A DNA stretch of 39,968 nucleotides from SIG469 sp964384255. GTDB taxonomy: Bacteria; Bacillota; Clostridia; Oscillospirales; Oscillospiraceae. Within the stretch, counting starts at the first letter, position 1; every line of letters begins with the position of its first letter. The position numbers were made by a program, and so were the translations under genes. Shown one piece after another: positions 25,517 to 33,189 of this stretch. A model generated the notes under the pieces. It worked only from the letters and a program-made list of their open reading frames with translations. It did no database searches and was not told the DNA's origin. Location of the stretch: contig CAYLKH010000012.1 in assembly GCA_964384255.1 (NCBI GenBank), positions 1 through 39,968 of the forward strand, in the 5' to 3' direction.

Positions 25517-27226
25517 TCATCTGGCGTTGAAGCGGTTCAGAGCTGCCTGATAATAGGCAACGCACTGATCGATGTTCATCTCTTTAAGATGCGACTGGAA
25601 TTCGTCCCATGAAGCGTCGTCCAGTGCTGAGCTTTGACTCAGCCAGCCAAGAACGGTTTCAACGGCATAGGTGATTATGTCGCTGGAAAGATTGGTGAAT
25701 TCGGCGCTTTCTTCGGTGGTAAGAGTAACAGCCGGCATGGAGTATTCGCCGGTGGAGCAGCTGGCCCACAGATTCATGGCGTTTACCATTTCGTCGGAAT
25801 AGCCGGGATAGAATCTGGGCGTTTCGGTCAGACCAATAAGCTGTCCCATGGAATAATAATGGGAGGCACCGGGGATGTTCCATCCGTTTTCGTTGTTCAA
25901 AACCTTGTCTGTCAATACGGGCAGACCGCTGTCGTCAAAGGTATAGCTTTCGCCTTCGATGCCGAAATTTGCCAGCAGGTAACCTTCGTCAGTAAAGAAA
26001 TAATTTAGATAAGATATTGCGATGTCAGGGATCTGGCAGGTGCTGGCGATGGAAAGGCCGCTCATGCCCAGCTGACTTTTGGCACCGCCGAATTTATATT
26101 CGTCCCCCTCGTTCATGACGATGGTGCTTATTCCGCACACGGAAAAATCCGGGTCATCGGACATTCCCTTAAGAGTTTCCCAGGAATCGGCATTGCCTGC
26201 CCATATGCCGTTAACGCCGCTGGACTGGTCGCCATAACCGGCCATGGGGCTGGAATCTGCGCTATAAAACTCGGGGTCTACAAGGCCGTCGTTAATGAGC
26301 TTAAGGAAAAATTCAAGATAAGTGCGGAAATCGTCCTGGGTAAGGGTGCAATATGCGGTCCCGTCCATCTGGAACAGACCTATACCACCGGAATTGCCCA
26401 TGACCATGGTGGAGCCGGTGCTGAATTCTTCGATACCAAAAGCGCCGGTAACCATTTCAAGCACGCCGCCGGTGCCTACACGCAGGGGATATTGGCTGCC
26501 CATTTCGGTTTTGAAGGCCATCAGAGTATCGTAAAGTTCGTCAACCGTATGGGGAGCATCGATCCCCAGCTTGTCCAGCCAGTCCTGACGTATGCTCAAA
26601 CCGAGAGTGTTCTGGTATTCGGTGGAGATGGAATACATTTGAAGCACCTGGCCGTCGTCCGTGGTCAGCAGTTTTCTGGTGTTTTCGCCAAAACTGTCTA
26701 CGGCGTGGTCATAGTCCGGCGCATTTTCAGATATCAGGTCAGACAGCTCAATAATGACTCCGTCTTCGTATGCTTTGACAACACCGCCGGTGTAGTATTT
26801 GGTGACCGGAAGAATGTCGGAGTATTCTTCGGAGGCTATCATCAGGTTAAACTGTTCGTTGGCAGCAGTCTCGCTGACCTCGGTTATAACAAGGTCAACT
26901 CCGGTGATCTGTGTCAGATCGTCCCACAGCTGATGGTCCTTAACGCTGTCCAAAATGCCGGTAAGATACTGGGGATAGGGGTTCCAGTAGGTAAGCTCGA
27001 CTGTTTCGTCTACCAGCGGGTATTGCATAATGGATGTGGTACCCCAGAGACTTACCTGGGGGCTGGATCCTTCGACAGGATCGGGTGCGGTTTCTGCTGA
27101 AGAAGGCTCAGTGGCGGCGGTCGAAACTTCGGGTTCGGGTGACGTGTCATTGTTGCCTGAACATGCGGCCAGCAGGGAGATCAGCATGGCAAAAATAATA
27201 AGTGCTGCAAACATTTTTCGTTTCAT
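25517..27226 (-). CDS. ABC-type extracellular solute-binding lipoprotein (2)
   Basis: The 569-residue protein has lipobox LLAAC (Cys22), a Ser/Glu/Pro linker, and the same fold as its downstream paralogue: VELTYWNPYPQ, DLTQITGVDLVIT and NEQFNLMIASEEYSDIL align in order. The two differ widely in sequence, so the duplication is old and ligand specificity has probably diverged. AAAGGAG lies 8-9 nt before the ATG. It sits 52 bp after the flavoenzyme gene and 56 bp before the other binding protein, in line with one transcript. Confidence 0.88.
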   Translation of the reverse strand: MKRKMFAALIIFAMLISLLAACSGNNDTSPEPEVSTAATEPSSAETAPDPVEGSSPQVSLWGTTSIMQYPLVDETVELTYWNPYPQYLTGILDSVKDHQLWDDLTQITGVDLVITEVSETAANEQFNLMIASEEYSDILPVTKYYTGGVVKAYEDGVIIELSDLISENAPDYDHAVDSFGENTRKLLTTDDGQVLQMYSISTEYQNTLGLSIRQDWLDKLGIDAPHTVDELYDTLMAFKTEMGSQYPLRVGTGGVLEMVTGAFGIEEFSTGSTMVMGNSGGIGLFQMDGTAYCTLTQDDFRTYLEFFLKLINDGLVDPEFYSADSSPMAGYGDQSSGVNGIWAGNADSWETLKGMSDDPDFSVCGISTIVMNEGDEYKFGGAKSQLGMSGLSIASTCQIPDIAISYLNYFFTDEGYLLANFGIEGESYTFDDSGLPVLTDKVLNNENGWNIPGASHYYSMGQLIGLTETPRFYPGYSDEMVNAMNLWASCSTGEYSMPAVTLTTEESAEFTNLSSDIITYAVETVLGWLSQSSALDDASWDEFQSHLKEMNIDQCVAYYQAALNRFNAR

Positions 27227-27278
27227 TTGTTCGTTCTCCTTTCCTGATATTGTAGATATGGTTTGCGTACGGGTGACA

Positions 27279-29294
27279 TTAAATCATAGAAGCGGCACCA
27301 AAGGCGGTGTACACTGCGTTGTGAATGTCTCCTGCGCGATAGCAGTCACCAACAAAATGGGTGGCAGAGGCTGCGCCATAGAACTGGGCGCAGTCTACAG
27401 GACGGCTTCTGGTTCCGGTAGCGAGTATCACCTTTCCGGCCTGGAGCTTTTGCTGGCAGCCCTCGCCGTCGATATATGTAATGCCGTCGGTGTCAATGGA
27501 AACATATTTTTTGACCCTGGTTATGTCGGTAAAATTGGGTTCTCTAAGGAAGGCACCCCGGGCCATTGAACGATAATGAGCGTGGGGAGTATCGCTGACC
27601 AGATTGTTTTGCCGACTCATAACAAAGACCCTGTGGCCGTTCTGGGCAAGATAAAGGCCGGTATCCAGAGCGGTTTCGCCGCCGCCAATAACAACGCAGA
27701 CCTCAGGCATATCCTTTTCATGACCAAAGACATCGATGGCCTGGATCACATTATCGCCGCCTATACCGGGGATGTCGGGAACATTGTTCTCGGGACCTAT
27801 GGCCACGATCACGTCGTCAAAACCCATGGGTTCAAGCATGGCCCTGTCGGCAGTGGTGTTCAGTAGCACCTCAACGCCCAGCTTGTACATCTGGCGGATA
27901 AGATAATCTTTAAAGTCTTTGATCGGCCATTTGAATGAAACATGGTCAGAGTGCCTGAGCTGGCCGCCAAGGGAGCCGGAAGCCTCGAACAGAGTTACCT
28001 TATGACCGCGCTGAGCCGCAACCATGGCAGCCTCCATTCCGGCAGGTCCGCCGCCGATAACGGCAACTTTTTTGCATTCAGAAGCGTCGGAAAACATTCG
28101 CTCGACCTTATCTTCGATACCTATGGTGGGGTTGACCGAACACTGGCAGCGGATGGGGTCTGAAACGTTGGGACCATGGCATTTATTGCAGCGGATGCAG
28201 GGAACGATGTCCTCGCCCTTACCCTGATAAACCTTTGTGCCGTATTCGCTGTCGCATATAAAGCTGCGGCACATGGCGATAAGGTCAGCCTTTCCATCGC
28301 GGATTATGCTGTCGCAATAGTCGGGGTCGTGCAGACCGGCAGAAACAGCGACCAGCATATCGCTGCCAACAGCGGCCTTAATGGCGGCAGCATCGTCAAT
28401 ATTGGGACAGGGTTTATCTTTGGGAGCTGTGTAGGGGATGGGATGCTGATAATCCTGTTCGCCGTGGCGGAGGTGAAGAATATTAAACACGCCCTTACCC
28501 ATTTTAGCCAGTGTGATAGTGTCCTGAACGGTGACTCCACCGGCTTCGGAACCGCTGACCATACATTCCAGAGGGAAGTCGCGCCCGAGGGTTTCCCGCA
28601 GAGCGCCAAAAAGCTCGATCAAAGCCCGGGCGCGGTTTTCGGAGCTGCCGCCATATTCGTCAGTCCTGTGGTTGCAAAGAGGAGAAAACAGATTGCCGGT
28701 GGGACCGGTGCGATAGGCGCTGTGGACAGATATCATCTCGAACCCCATGGCTTTCATGGCAACGGCCCGCTCAACGGTCGAGTCGATAAACTGGTGAATT
28801 TCGGCTTTGGTGATGGAATCGGCTACTGTCATTGGAGGTCCGCTCATTGCGGGCTTGCCGCCCATAGGAGGCATCATGCCCATGGGCATATCGTCGGGAT
28901 CTCCGGTAAAGCGCCTTCCCAAAGTGGGAGAGTCGGTGGTAGATACCTGAAGACCCATGCCGGGTCCGGGGCCATTGTTGCCATAGGTTCCGCGAACGCC
29001 TGTACAGGCGATCGAACCGTACTGGCGGATGGCTGCTATAGCCTGCCGGACATAATTGTTCTGATTATGCCGGGGACCGTTCAGCGCCAGATCCATGTCA
29101 ATGCCACCATTGATATAAACAGATGCTGCACCGTTTTTTGCACGGTTGGAAAAGTGGGTTATAATTTTTTCGTTCATCATGCTGTCCCCTTCGCCCAATG
29201 CCCGGGGATAGCCCGCTGTGGCGATCATGCGGTTTTTAAGCAGCCGGTCGCCAACAGCAAGAGGCGTTAAAAGATTCTTGTACCTGATGCTCAT
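27279..29294 (-). CDS. Old-yellow-enzyme/2-enoate-reductase-like iron-sulfur flavoenzyme
   Basis: The 671-residue protein has the three-part layout of 2,4-dienoyl-CoA reductase and related enzymes: an FMN TIM barrel (1-350), a 4Fe-4S segment with CIRCNKC (366-372) and CQC (383-385) before VNP, and an FAD/NAD(P)H-binding part with GGGPAG (414-419) and GGGETALDTG. Such enzymes reduce activated C=C bonds or demethylate amines. The active site is unusual: HSAYRTGPTGNLFSP (191-205) stands where relatives have H-x-A-H-GYL...FLSP, and there is a Met/Gly/Pro-rich insertion (about 136-155). AGGAGG precedes the ATG. First gene of a cluster with two binding lipoproteins. Confidence 0.88.
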   Translation of the reverse strand: MSIRYKNLLTPLAVGDRLLKNRMIATAGYPRALGEGDSMMNEKIITHFSNRAKNGAASVYINGGIDMDLALNGPRHNQNNYVRQAIAAIRQYGSIACTGVRGTYGNNGPGPGMGLQVSTTDSPTLGRRFTGDPDDMPMGMMPPMGGKPAMSGPPMTVADSITKAEIHQFIDSTVERAVAMKAMGFEMISVHSAYRTGPTGNLFSPLCNHRTDEYGGSSENRARALIELFGALRETLGRDFPLECMVSGSEAGGVTVQDTITLAKMGKGVFNILHLRHGEQDYQHPIPYTAPKDKPCPNIDDAAAIKAAVGSDMLVAVSAGLHDPDYCDSIIRDGKADLIAMCRSFICDSEYGTKVYQGKGEDIVPCIRCNKCHGPNVSDPIRCQCSVNPTIGIEDKVERMFSDASECKKVAVIGGGPAGMEAAMVAAQRGHKVTLFEASGSLGGQLRHSDHVSFKWPIKDFKDYLIRQMYKLGVEVLLNTTADRAMLEPMGFDDVIVAIGPENNVPDIPGIGGDNVIQAIDVFGHEKDMPEVCVVIGGGETALDTGLYLAQNGHRVFVMSRQNNLVSDTPHAHYRSMARGAFLREPNFTDITRVKKYVSIDTDGITYIDGEGCQQKLQAGKVILATGTRSRPVDCAQFYGAASATHFVGDCYRAGDIHNAVYTAFGAASMI

Positions 29295-29494
29295 TTTGTT
29301 CCTCCTGTTTCTTTAAACTATTGCCTTTTCATTGACGTTAATAAAACGTACAAAACAATATCTGATGCAGCAAAATTCATGCCAGTATTATATGTGGACA
29401 CTTTTGACACGGCTGTTGATTTTGAGCAAATGTGAAGAATCGGAGCGAATACACAGAGACTTCCAAACCGAAAAAGGGAAATGTTTTGCAAAAA
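29295..29494. other. Non-coding upstream region of the flavoenzyme cluster
   Basis: No gene is supported. The region contains a short inverted repeat ACGTT-AATAA-AACGT (near 29334-29348), close before the flavoenzyme start, that could be an operator. No clear promoter pair was found for the minus strand, though a TATAAT-like hexamer occurs near 29390. Confidence 0.4.
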
Positions 29495-29535
29495 ATCATC
29501 CCGGGAAAGCGGCTCCACCGCCTTCCCGGGATGAT
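29495..29535. terminator. Large bidirectional terminator hairpin
   Basis: A perfect 13-bp stem (29495-29507 with 29523-29535) extends through GCGG / CCGC after one mismatch, with loop CTCCA. Six As precede it and Ts follow, so on the minus strand it ends in TTTTTT. It closes the small accessory operon that runs leftward from 30472. Confidence 0.9.
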
Positions 29536-29592
29536 TTGGATTTCTGCCTGATATCCAAGCGCAATATTAAAGCTGTTTTCTTTGTGACTTAA

Positions 29593-29685
29593 TTAGCATG
29601 ACAACGAATCGATTACACCCTGGCAATCAATTCCCTTATTTTTTGCAGATACCAAATAATCTTTTGCCATTTGGTGATCCTTCAT
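29593..29685 (-). CDS. Putative 30-residue peptide
   Basis: This short ORF lies directly after the 202-residue protein gene, with a very good ribosome binding site (AGGGGGTG) 5-6 nt before the ATG; that site overlaps the preceding stop codon. The peptide begins MKDHQMAKDYLVSAKN and contains two cysteines, one central and one at the C-terminus (SLSC). It is mostly hydrophilic, with no membrane helix. The tight spacing and the terminator right behind it support a real third gene of the operon. Similarity to any known peptide is not recognised. Confidence 0.55.
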   Translation of the reverse strand: MKDHQMAKDYLVSAKNKGIDCQGVIDSLSC

Positions 29686-29699
29686 ACGTTCACCCCCTA

Positions 29700-30308
29700 T
29701 CAAAACCATGACTTCCAGCCATAGCTGGGAACAGTGTACCCGAATGTGTAAACAGTCGTACCGAAAAGTTCGGAGTCAGAGTCGACGCTGCCGAATTCAA
29801 AATCGTTGTAAAGTTTCTCCATCAGCGCCTTAACAACAACTGCCCAAACCTTCAAGACACGTTCTCTTGGGACTGAAATGTCATTCTCTTGATCCTCATA
29901 AGCGGAGAGAGGCTTAAAACCATAATCTGTGCAGTTAAATATGATACCGTCGCTATCGAGAACGTCATCAAAAGCGTCACGAAACTTTGCCCTCTTTTCG
30001 TCAGCACGAATTGTAGCTCGGACAGAAAAAGCTGTTGCAGATGCAAATTTGGCACTTTTGAGAGCGCTGCTGGCTTCGTAAAGCTTAGATACGCTACATC
30101 TGAAAATATAGACAGAATCTCCCGAAACAACTACTGTACGCTTTCTATCATCATAGTATCCGGTCTGCATAATTGCCCAGGAATCTTCGTCATCGTCACT
30201 GATTTGAAGCCAGGCGGTCAAGATTTTTATCACTTCTCCGTTGGTAAGCTTGTTCCAGACGAACTCTTCTTGCGCCTGATTTTTGGCTTTGCCACCAAAC
30301 AATGCCAT
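29700..30308 (-). CDS. Hypothetical protein of the XRE-linked accessory module
   Basis: The 202-residue soluble protein is not recognised. It begins MALFGGKAKNQAQEEF, has a central part rich in Ala, Ser and charged residues (SALKSAKFASATAFSVRATI, about 82-101) and an aromatic C-terminus (YTVPSYGWKSWF). The segment QTGYYDDRKRTVVVSGDSVYIF resembles a small beta-rich PH-like fold, but this is only an impression. It has no signal peptide or membrane helix. AAAGGGG lies upstream of the ATG. It sits between a Cys-rich mini-protein and a 30-residue peptide in one predicted transcript. Codon use is more AT-rich than in the housekeeping genes, suggesting an acquired module. Confidence 0.7.
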   Translation of the reverse strand: MALFGGKAKNQAQEEFVWNKLTNGEVIKILTAWLQISDDDEDSWAIMQTGYYDDRKRTVVVSGDSVYIFRCSVSKLYEASSALKSAKFASATAFSVRATIRADEKRAKFRDAFDDVLDSDGIIFNCTDYGFKPLSAYEDQENDISVPRERVLKVWAVVVKALMEKLYNDFEFGSVDSDSELFGTTVYTFGYTVPSYGWKSWF

Positions 30309-30328
30309 AAACTATTTACCCCTTTGCG

Positions 30329-30472
30329 TTATCTCTCCTTATAGTGCTTACATTCCTGTATCTTGTCAGGATCTTCATAGGTTCCGTACCAGTCACAATG
30401 CCATTTGTACCCACTGCGCTCGTTAGGGTCAGCATATTTACAATTTTTACAAGTACACCAATAATCTGCCAT
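30329..30472 (-). CDS. Small Cys-rich (zinc-ribbon-like) protein
   Basis: The 47-residue protein begins MADYWCTCKNCKYAD and ends QECKHYKER. Its five cysteines (C-x-C-x2-C ... C ... C) and nearby His residues fit a small zinc-binding knuckle. The start is ATG 30472, with GGAGGT 8 nt upstream; the frame is open further upstream but crosses the promoter. It is the first gene after a strong promoter and precedes the unknown 202-residue protein by 20 bp. Function unknown; small zinc proteins of this kind can bind nucleic acid or partner proteins. Confidence 0.75.
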   Translation of the reverse strand: MADYWCTCKNCKYADPNERSGYKWHCDWYGTYEDPDKIQECKHYKER

Positions 30473-30507
30473 TTTTAAAACCTCCAAAAATTGTTTAATA
30501 GTTAATA

Positions 30508-30605
30508 ATGTCCAACGATTTTGAACTCTATCGCCATAATAACATATATTTTTAGACGTGTCAACGAAAAACGACAAAATATACAAGGCTAAATCGCTTG
30601 GACAT
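30508..30605. promoter_or_regulatory. Repeated TGTC(C)AACGA sites in the divergent control region
   Basis: Three related sites lie between the divergent genes: 30508-30520 (ATGTCCAACGATT), 30559-30567 (TGTCAACGA, covering the -35 of the leftward promoter), and 30591-30605, an inverted copy (AAATCGCTTGGACAT) with one inserted base. The outer two form an inverted repeat around the promoter. Their placement suggests operators for the adjacent XRE regulator; binding is inferred. Confidence 0.55.
30536..30564 (-). promoter_or_regulatory. Strong promoter of the accessory operon
   Basis: On the minus strand a perfect TTGACA (30564-30559), 17 bp, and TATTAT (30541-30536). It drives the Cys-rich protein gene, whose ATG is about 64 bp downstream. 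Confidence 0.85.
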
Positions 30606-30637
30606 GGGGATATCATTAATGGTATGAGGTGATACCT

Positions 30638-30946
30638 GTGTATGAAGATTTTGTCAGAGAGCGGATCACTCAATTGAGATTGAAAAAGGGTGTATCCGAG
30701 TATCAGATGAGTTACGATTTAGGCCATAGCCGCGGATATGTTTATAATATTTCTTCGGGGAAGGCGCTTCCGCCCCTTAAAGAATTTTTCGCTATTTGTG
30801 ACTATTTTGAAATAACTCCTGAGCAGTTTTTTGATGATTCTACGCAAAATCCCGAGCTTATTCAAAAAGCGATTGAAGGTATGAACCGGCTGGATGAGAG
30901 TGATATCCTTATGCTGCTTGGAATTATTAACCGTATGTTGAGGTGA
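30638..30946 (+). CDS. XRE-family HTH regulator
   Basis: The 102-residue protein has an N-terminal Cro/C1-type helix-turn-helix (about residues 8-60): RERITQLRLKKGVSEYQMS, then YDLGHSRGYVYNISSGKALP and FFAICDYFEITPEQFF. The C-terminal 40 residues are short and acidic and may dimerise. The start is taken as GTG 30638, about 6 nt after AGGTG; an overlapping GTG at 30629 is possible and would add three residues. It is transcribed away from the Cys-rich operon across a shared control region, so it probably represses that operon and perhaps itself. Confidence 0.85.
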   Translation: MYEDFVRERITQLRLKKGVSEYQMSYDLGHSRGYVYNISSGKALPPLKEFFAICDYFEITPEQFFDDSTQNPELIQKAIEGMNRLDESDILMLLGIINRMLR

Positions 30947-31000
30947 TGTGAATATTTGTATTCAGTCAACTGCCGATCAATACTGACAGCCGGAAATTAT

Positions 31001-31046
31001 AATAAAAAGCAACCGCCCCAATACAGATGGACGGTTGCTTTTTATT
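31001..31046. terminator. Terminator after the XRE gene
   Basis: A 15-bp stem AATAAAAAGCAACCG / CGGTTGCTTTTTATT works as an intrinsic terminator in either direction. Confidence 0.85.
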
Positions 31047-31113
31047 ATCCCAATTTCGGCTAATTTGGTTTGAGCAGGTGGCGAGATCCCATATTCGCAG
31101 CTCCCCGACAAAC

Positions 31114-31145
31114 AAAAAACCCGGAAGCCATGTGGCTTCCGGGTT
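31114..31145 (-). terminator. Terminator of rplM-rpsI
   Basis: A 13-bp stem (31145-31133 with 31130-31118) with a tight loop is followed on the minus strand by TTTTTT. It starts 10 bp after the rpsI stop. Confidence 0.9.
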
Positions 31146-31155
31146 GGATAGCAAA

Positions 31156-31563
31156 CTATCTCTTGCTGAACTGAGGAGCACGACGGGCGGCTTTGAGGCC
31201 GTACTTTTTACGTTCTTTCATTCTGGGATCGCGGGTCAGGTAACCAGCGGCCTTAAGAATGGGGCGATATTCTTCAGCGTTGACCTGGAGCAGGGCGCGG
31301 GCGATACCATGACGGATAGCGCCGGCCTGACCGGTAACGCCGCCACCGGTGACGGTGGCCTTAATGTCGACCTTGCCCAGGGTGTCGGTGGCGACCAGGG
31401 GCTGACGGACGATAAGCTTGAGGGTATCGAGGCCGAAGTAATCGTCGATATCGCGGCCGTTGATGGTGATAGCGCCGGTGCCGCCCTGATACAGGTGGAC
31501 GCGGGCTACGGAAGACTTTCTTCTGCCGGTGCCGTACTTATACGGCTTTTTGCTTTCATACAT
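31156..31563 (-). CDS. rpsI: 30S ribosomal protein S9
   Basis: The 135-residue protein has GTGRRKSSVARVHL near the start and ends with KAARRAPQFSKR, the conserved basic tail whose last residues reach the P-site tRNA. Length and sequence fit S9. GGGAGG precedes the ATG. It lies 18 bp after rplM in the universal rplM-rpsI pair. Confidence 0.97.
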   Translation of the reverse strand: MYESKKPYKYGTGRRKSSVARVHLYQGGTGAITINGRDIDDYFGLDTLKLIVRQPLVATDTLGKVDIKATVTGGGVTGQAGAIRHGIARALLQVNAEEYRPILKAAGYLTRDPRMKERKKYGLKAARRAPQFSKR

Positions 31564-31581
31564 TATTCTGCTACCTCCCGA

Positions 31582-32013
31582 TTAGGCTTCGACCCAGAGC
31601 TCAGGCTTCTGGGCAGCGTGCTTGTGGCTGTCGCCGGAATAGACCTTCAGACGGGTGAGGGCCTTGGCGCCGATGGTGTTCTTGGGCAGCATACCCTTAA
31701 CGGCCAGCTGCATTGCGAATTCGGGACGTTCGGCCATGAGTTTTTTGTAGCTGACTTTCTTCATGCCGCCGATCCAGCCGGAGTGATGGTAATAGGTCTT
31801 GTCGTTGAGCTTGTTGCCGGTAAGGATGGCCTTATCAGCGTTGGTGATGATAACGAAATCACCGCAGTCAACGTTGGGGGTAAAATCGACCTTGTGTTTG
31901 CCGCGAAGCAGGTTGGCGGCAGTAACGGCAGTTTTGCCGAGAGGCTTGCCCGCTGCATCGATTACATACCACTTGCGGACCACAGTCTCTTTTTTTGCCA
32001 GAGTAGTGGACAT
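31582..32013 (-). CDS. rplM: 50S ribosomal protein L13
   Basis: The 143-residue protein shows WYVIDAAGKPLGKTA, HKVDFTPNVDCGDFV, YYHHSGWIGG and AVKGMLPKN, all L13 hallmarks. The start is ATG 32013, with GGAGG 8 nt upstream; the upstream extension of the frame lies in the structured leader. First gene of the rplM-rpsI operon, with a strong promoter and a likely autoregulatory leader. Confidence 0.97.
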   Translation of the reverse strand: MSTTLAKKETVVRKWYVIDAAGKPLGKTAVTAANLLRGKHKVDFTPNVDCGDFVIITNADKAILTGNKLNDKTYYHHSGWIGGMKKVSYKKLMAERPEFAMQLAVKGMLPKNTIGAKALTRLKVYSGDSHKHAAQKPELWVEA

Positions 32014-32057
32014 TTCGGTTCCTCCATTGTGATGTATATAAAATATTTTTGACAAAT

Positions 32058-32097
32058 AAGGCGCCCTCGCATACAATAGTAATCTCGAGAGTGCCTT
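32058..32097 (-). promoter_or_regulatory. L13-type ribosomal protein leader hairpin
   Basis: In the rplM leader, AAGGCACTCTCG pairs with CGAGGGCGCCTT (32097-32086 and 32069-32058), a 12-bp stem with one mismatch and one wobble, just downstream of the promoter. Position and shape resemble the L13 leader described in Firmicutes, used for autogenous control. The hairpin is seen; the regulation is inferred. Confidence 0.6.
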
Positions 32098-32100
32098 AAA

Positions 32101-32129
32101 GTTATATCACATGATTTTCCGGGTGTCAA
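32101..32129 (-). promoter_or_regulatory. Promoter of rplM-rpsI
   Basis: On the minus strand a perfect TTGACA (32129-32124), 17 bp and TATAAC (32106-32101). Confidence 0.85.
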
Positions 32130-32250
32130 CACCAAAAACACCAAAAATTTATTTATCACCAGACAAACTCAAAAATGCTTAAAATAGCTCCCAAATGCTC
32201 TCGAATGCTCAAAACGCAATTTAGTTTTTAACCACGGAGGTTTTTCACAT

Positions 32251-32970
32251 ATGCAGCACATAATGGGGCTTGTCCGCCGATGCGTGGAGGATTATAACAT
32301 GATAAGCGAGGGCGACCGGATAGCGGTGGGCGTGTCCGGCGGCAAGGATTCGCTTGCTCTTTTAGACGCTATGGCACGGATGAGAGACTATTTCCCTCAA
32401 AAATATCATTTAGAGGCTATTACGCTGGATCTGGGCTTTGACGGGATGAATCTTACGCCGGTGGCGGATTTCTGCCGTGAGAGGGATATTCCCTTCACCC
32501 TGGTGGAAACGCAGATAAAGCAGATAGTTTTCGACTATCGTCAGGAGAAGAACCCCTGCTCCATGTGCGCCAAAATGCGTCGGGGTGCCTTAAACAGGGC
32601 GGCTATATCCAACGGCTGCAACAAGGTGGCTCTGGGCCATCATTTTGATGACGCTGTGGAAACGTTTTTAATGTCCCTGTTTTATGAAGGACGCATATCC
32701 TGCTTTCAGCCGGTGACCGAGCTGGACCGCAGCGGCATAACTCAGATACGCCCGCTGCTCTATGTTGGTGAAAAGAAGATAGCCGCCTATGCCGGGAAGA
32801 ATCTGCCGGTCGTCCACAACACCTGCCCAGCTGACAAACATACCCAGCGGGAATCGGTGAAGGAGCTTATTGCTGAACTGTCAAAACAATATCCCGACCT
32901 GAAAAGCAAGGTGTTTGGCTCCATGCAGCGTCTGCCTCTGCCCTATTGGGAAGTGGATGGTAGGGAATAG
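32251..32970 (+). CDS. TtcA-like PP-loop tRNA thiolase/ATPase
   Basis: PP-loop enzymes adenylate a tRNA base before thiolation. The 239-residue protein has the PP-loop GVSGGKDS (27-34), the paired cysteines CSMC (103-106) and GHHFDDAVETFLMSLFYEG, as in TtcA, which makes 2-thiocytidine in tRNA with an iron-sulfur cluster. It is much shorter than enterobacterial TtcA (about 310 aa) but typical of clostridial homologues. CGGAGG precedes the ATG. The third cluster ligand may be in HNTCPADKHT. The substrate is inferred; another tRNA thiolation is possible. Confidence 0.85.
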   Translation: MQHIMGLVRRCVEDYNMISEGDRIAVGVSGGKDSLALLDAMARMRDYFPQKYHLEAITLDLGFDGMNLTPVADFCRERDIPFTLVETQIKQIVFDYRQEKNPCSMCAKMRRGALNRAAISNGCNKVALGHHFDDAVETFLMSLFYEGRISCFQPVTELDRSGITQIRPLLYVGEKKIAAYAGKNLPVVHNTCPADKHTQRESVKELIAELSKQYPDLKSKVFGSMQRLPLPYWEVDGRE

Positions 32971-32971
32971 A

Positions 32972-33189
32972 GGTTAGGATTTAGGATTTAGGGATTAGGG
33001 ACGTAGTGGGGGAGAATGTGCAAATTATTGAGCGGTCGGGTAGGATGAAAGACCCCCTTGCTTAAAGGGGGTCGAAATATTCATGGCGTAGCCGAATATT
33101 TCGGGGGGATTCCGGTCAACGCACAAGGTTGGTTAAATCCGAATCCCTAAATCCTAAATCCTAACCCCTAACCCCTAATCACTAACCCT
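32972..33189. repeat. MITE-like element with 24-bp perfect terminal inverted repeats
   Basis: Bases 32973-32996 and 33142-33165 are perfect inverted copies built from GGATTTA-type heptamers (TTAGGAT/TTAGGGA). The right end runs on into CCCTAACCCCTAATCACTAACCC. Inside are two further hairpins: GACCCCCTT / AAGGGGGTC (33051-33073) and CGAAATATTC / GAATATTTCG with an inner GGC-GTA-GCC (33073-33103). It starts 2 bp after the TtcA stop and reaches into the end of bofA. No transposase is encoded, so it looks like a non-autonomous element. Confidence 0.75.

Noticed and set aside
28176..29270. 364-codon plus-strand ORF opposite the flavoenzyme
   Set aside because: It is a shadow frame of a well-supported gene with no homology or ribosome binding site.
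29332..29592. 86-codon plus-strand ORF before the accessory module
   Set aside because: It runs through the large terminator hairpin, has no ribosome binding site and no recognisable composition.
31027..32052. 341-codon plus-strand ORF opposite rplM-rpsI
   Set aside because: It is a shadow of two ribosomal protein genes and starts inside a terminator.
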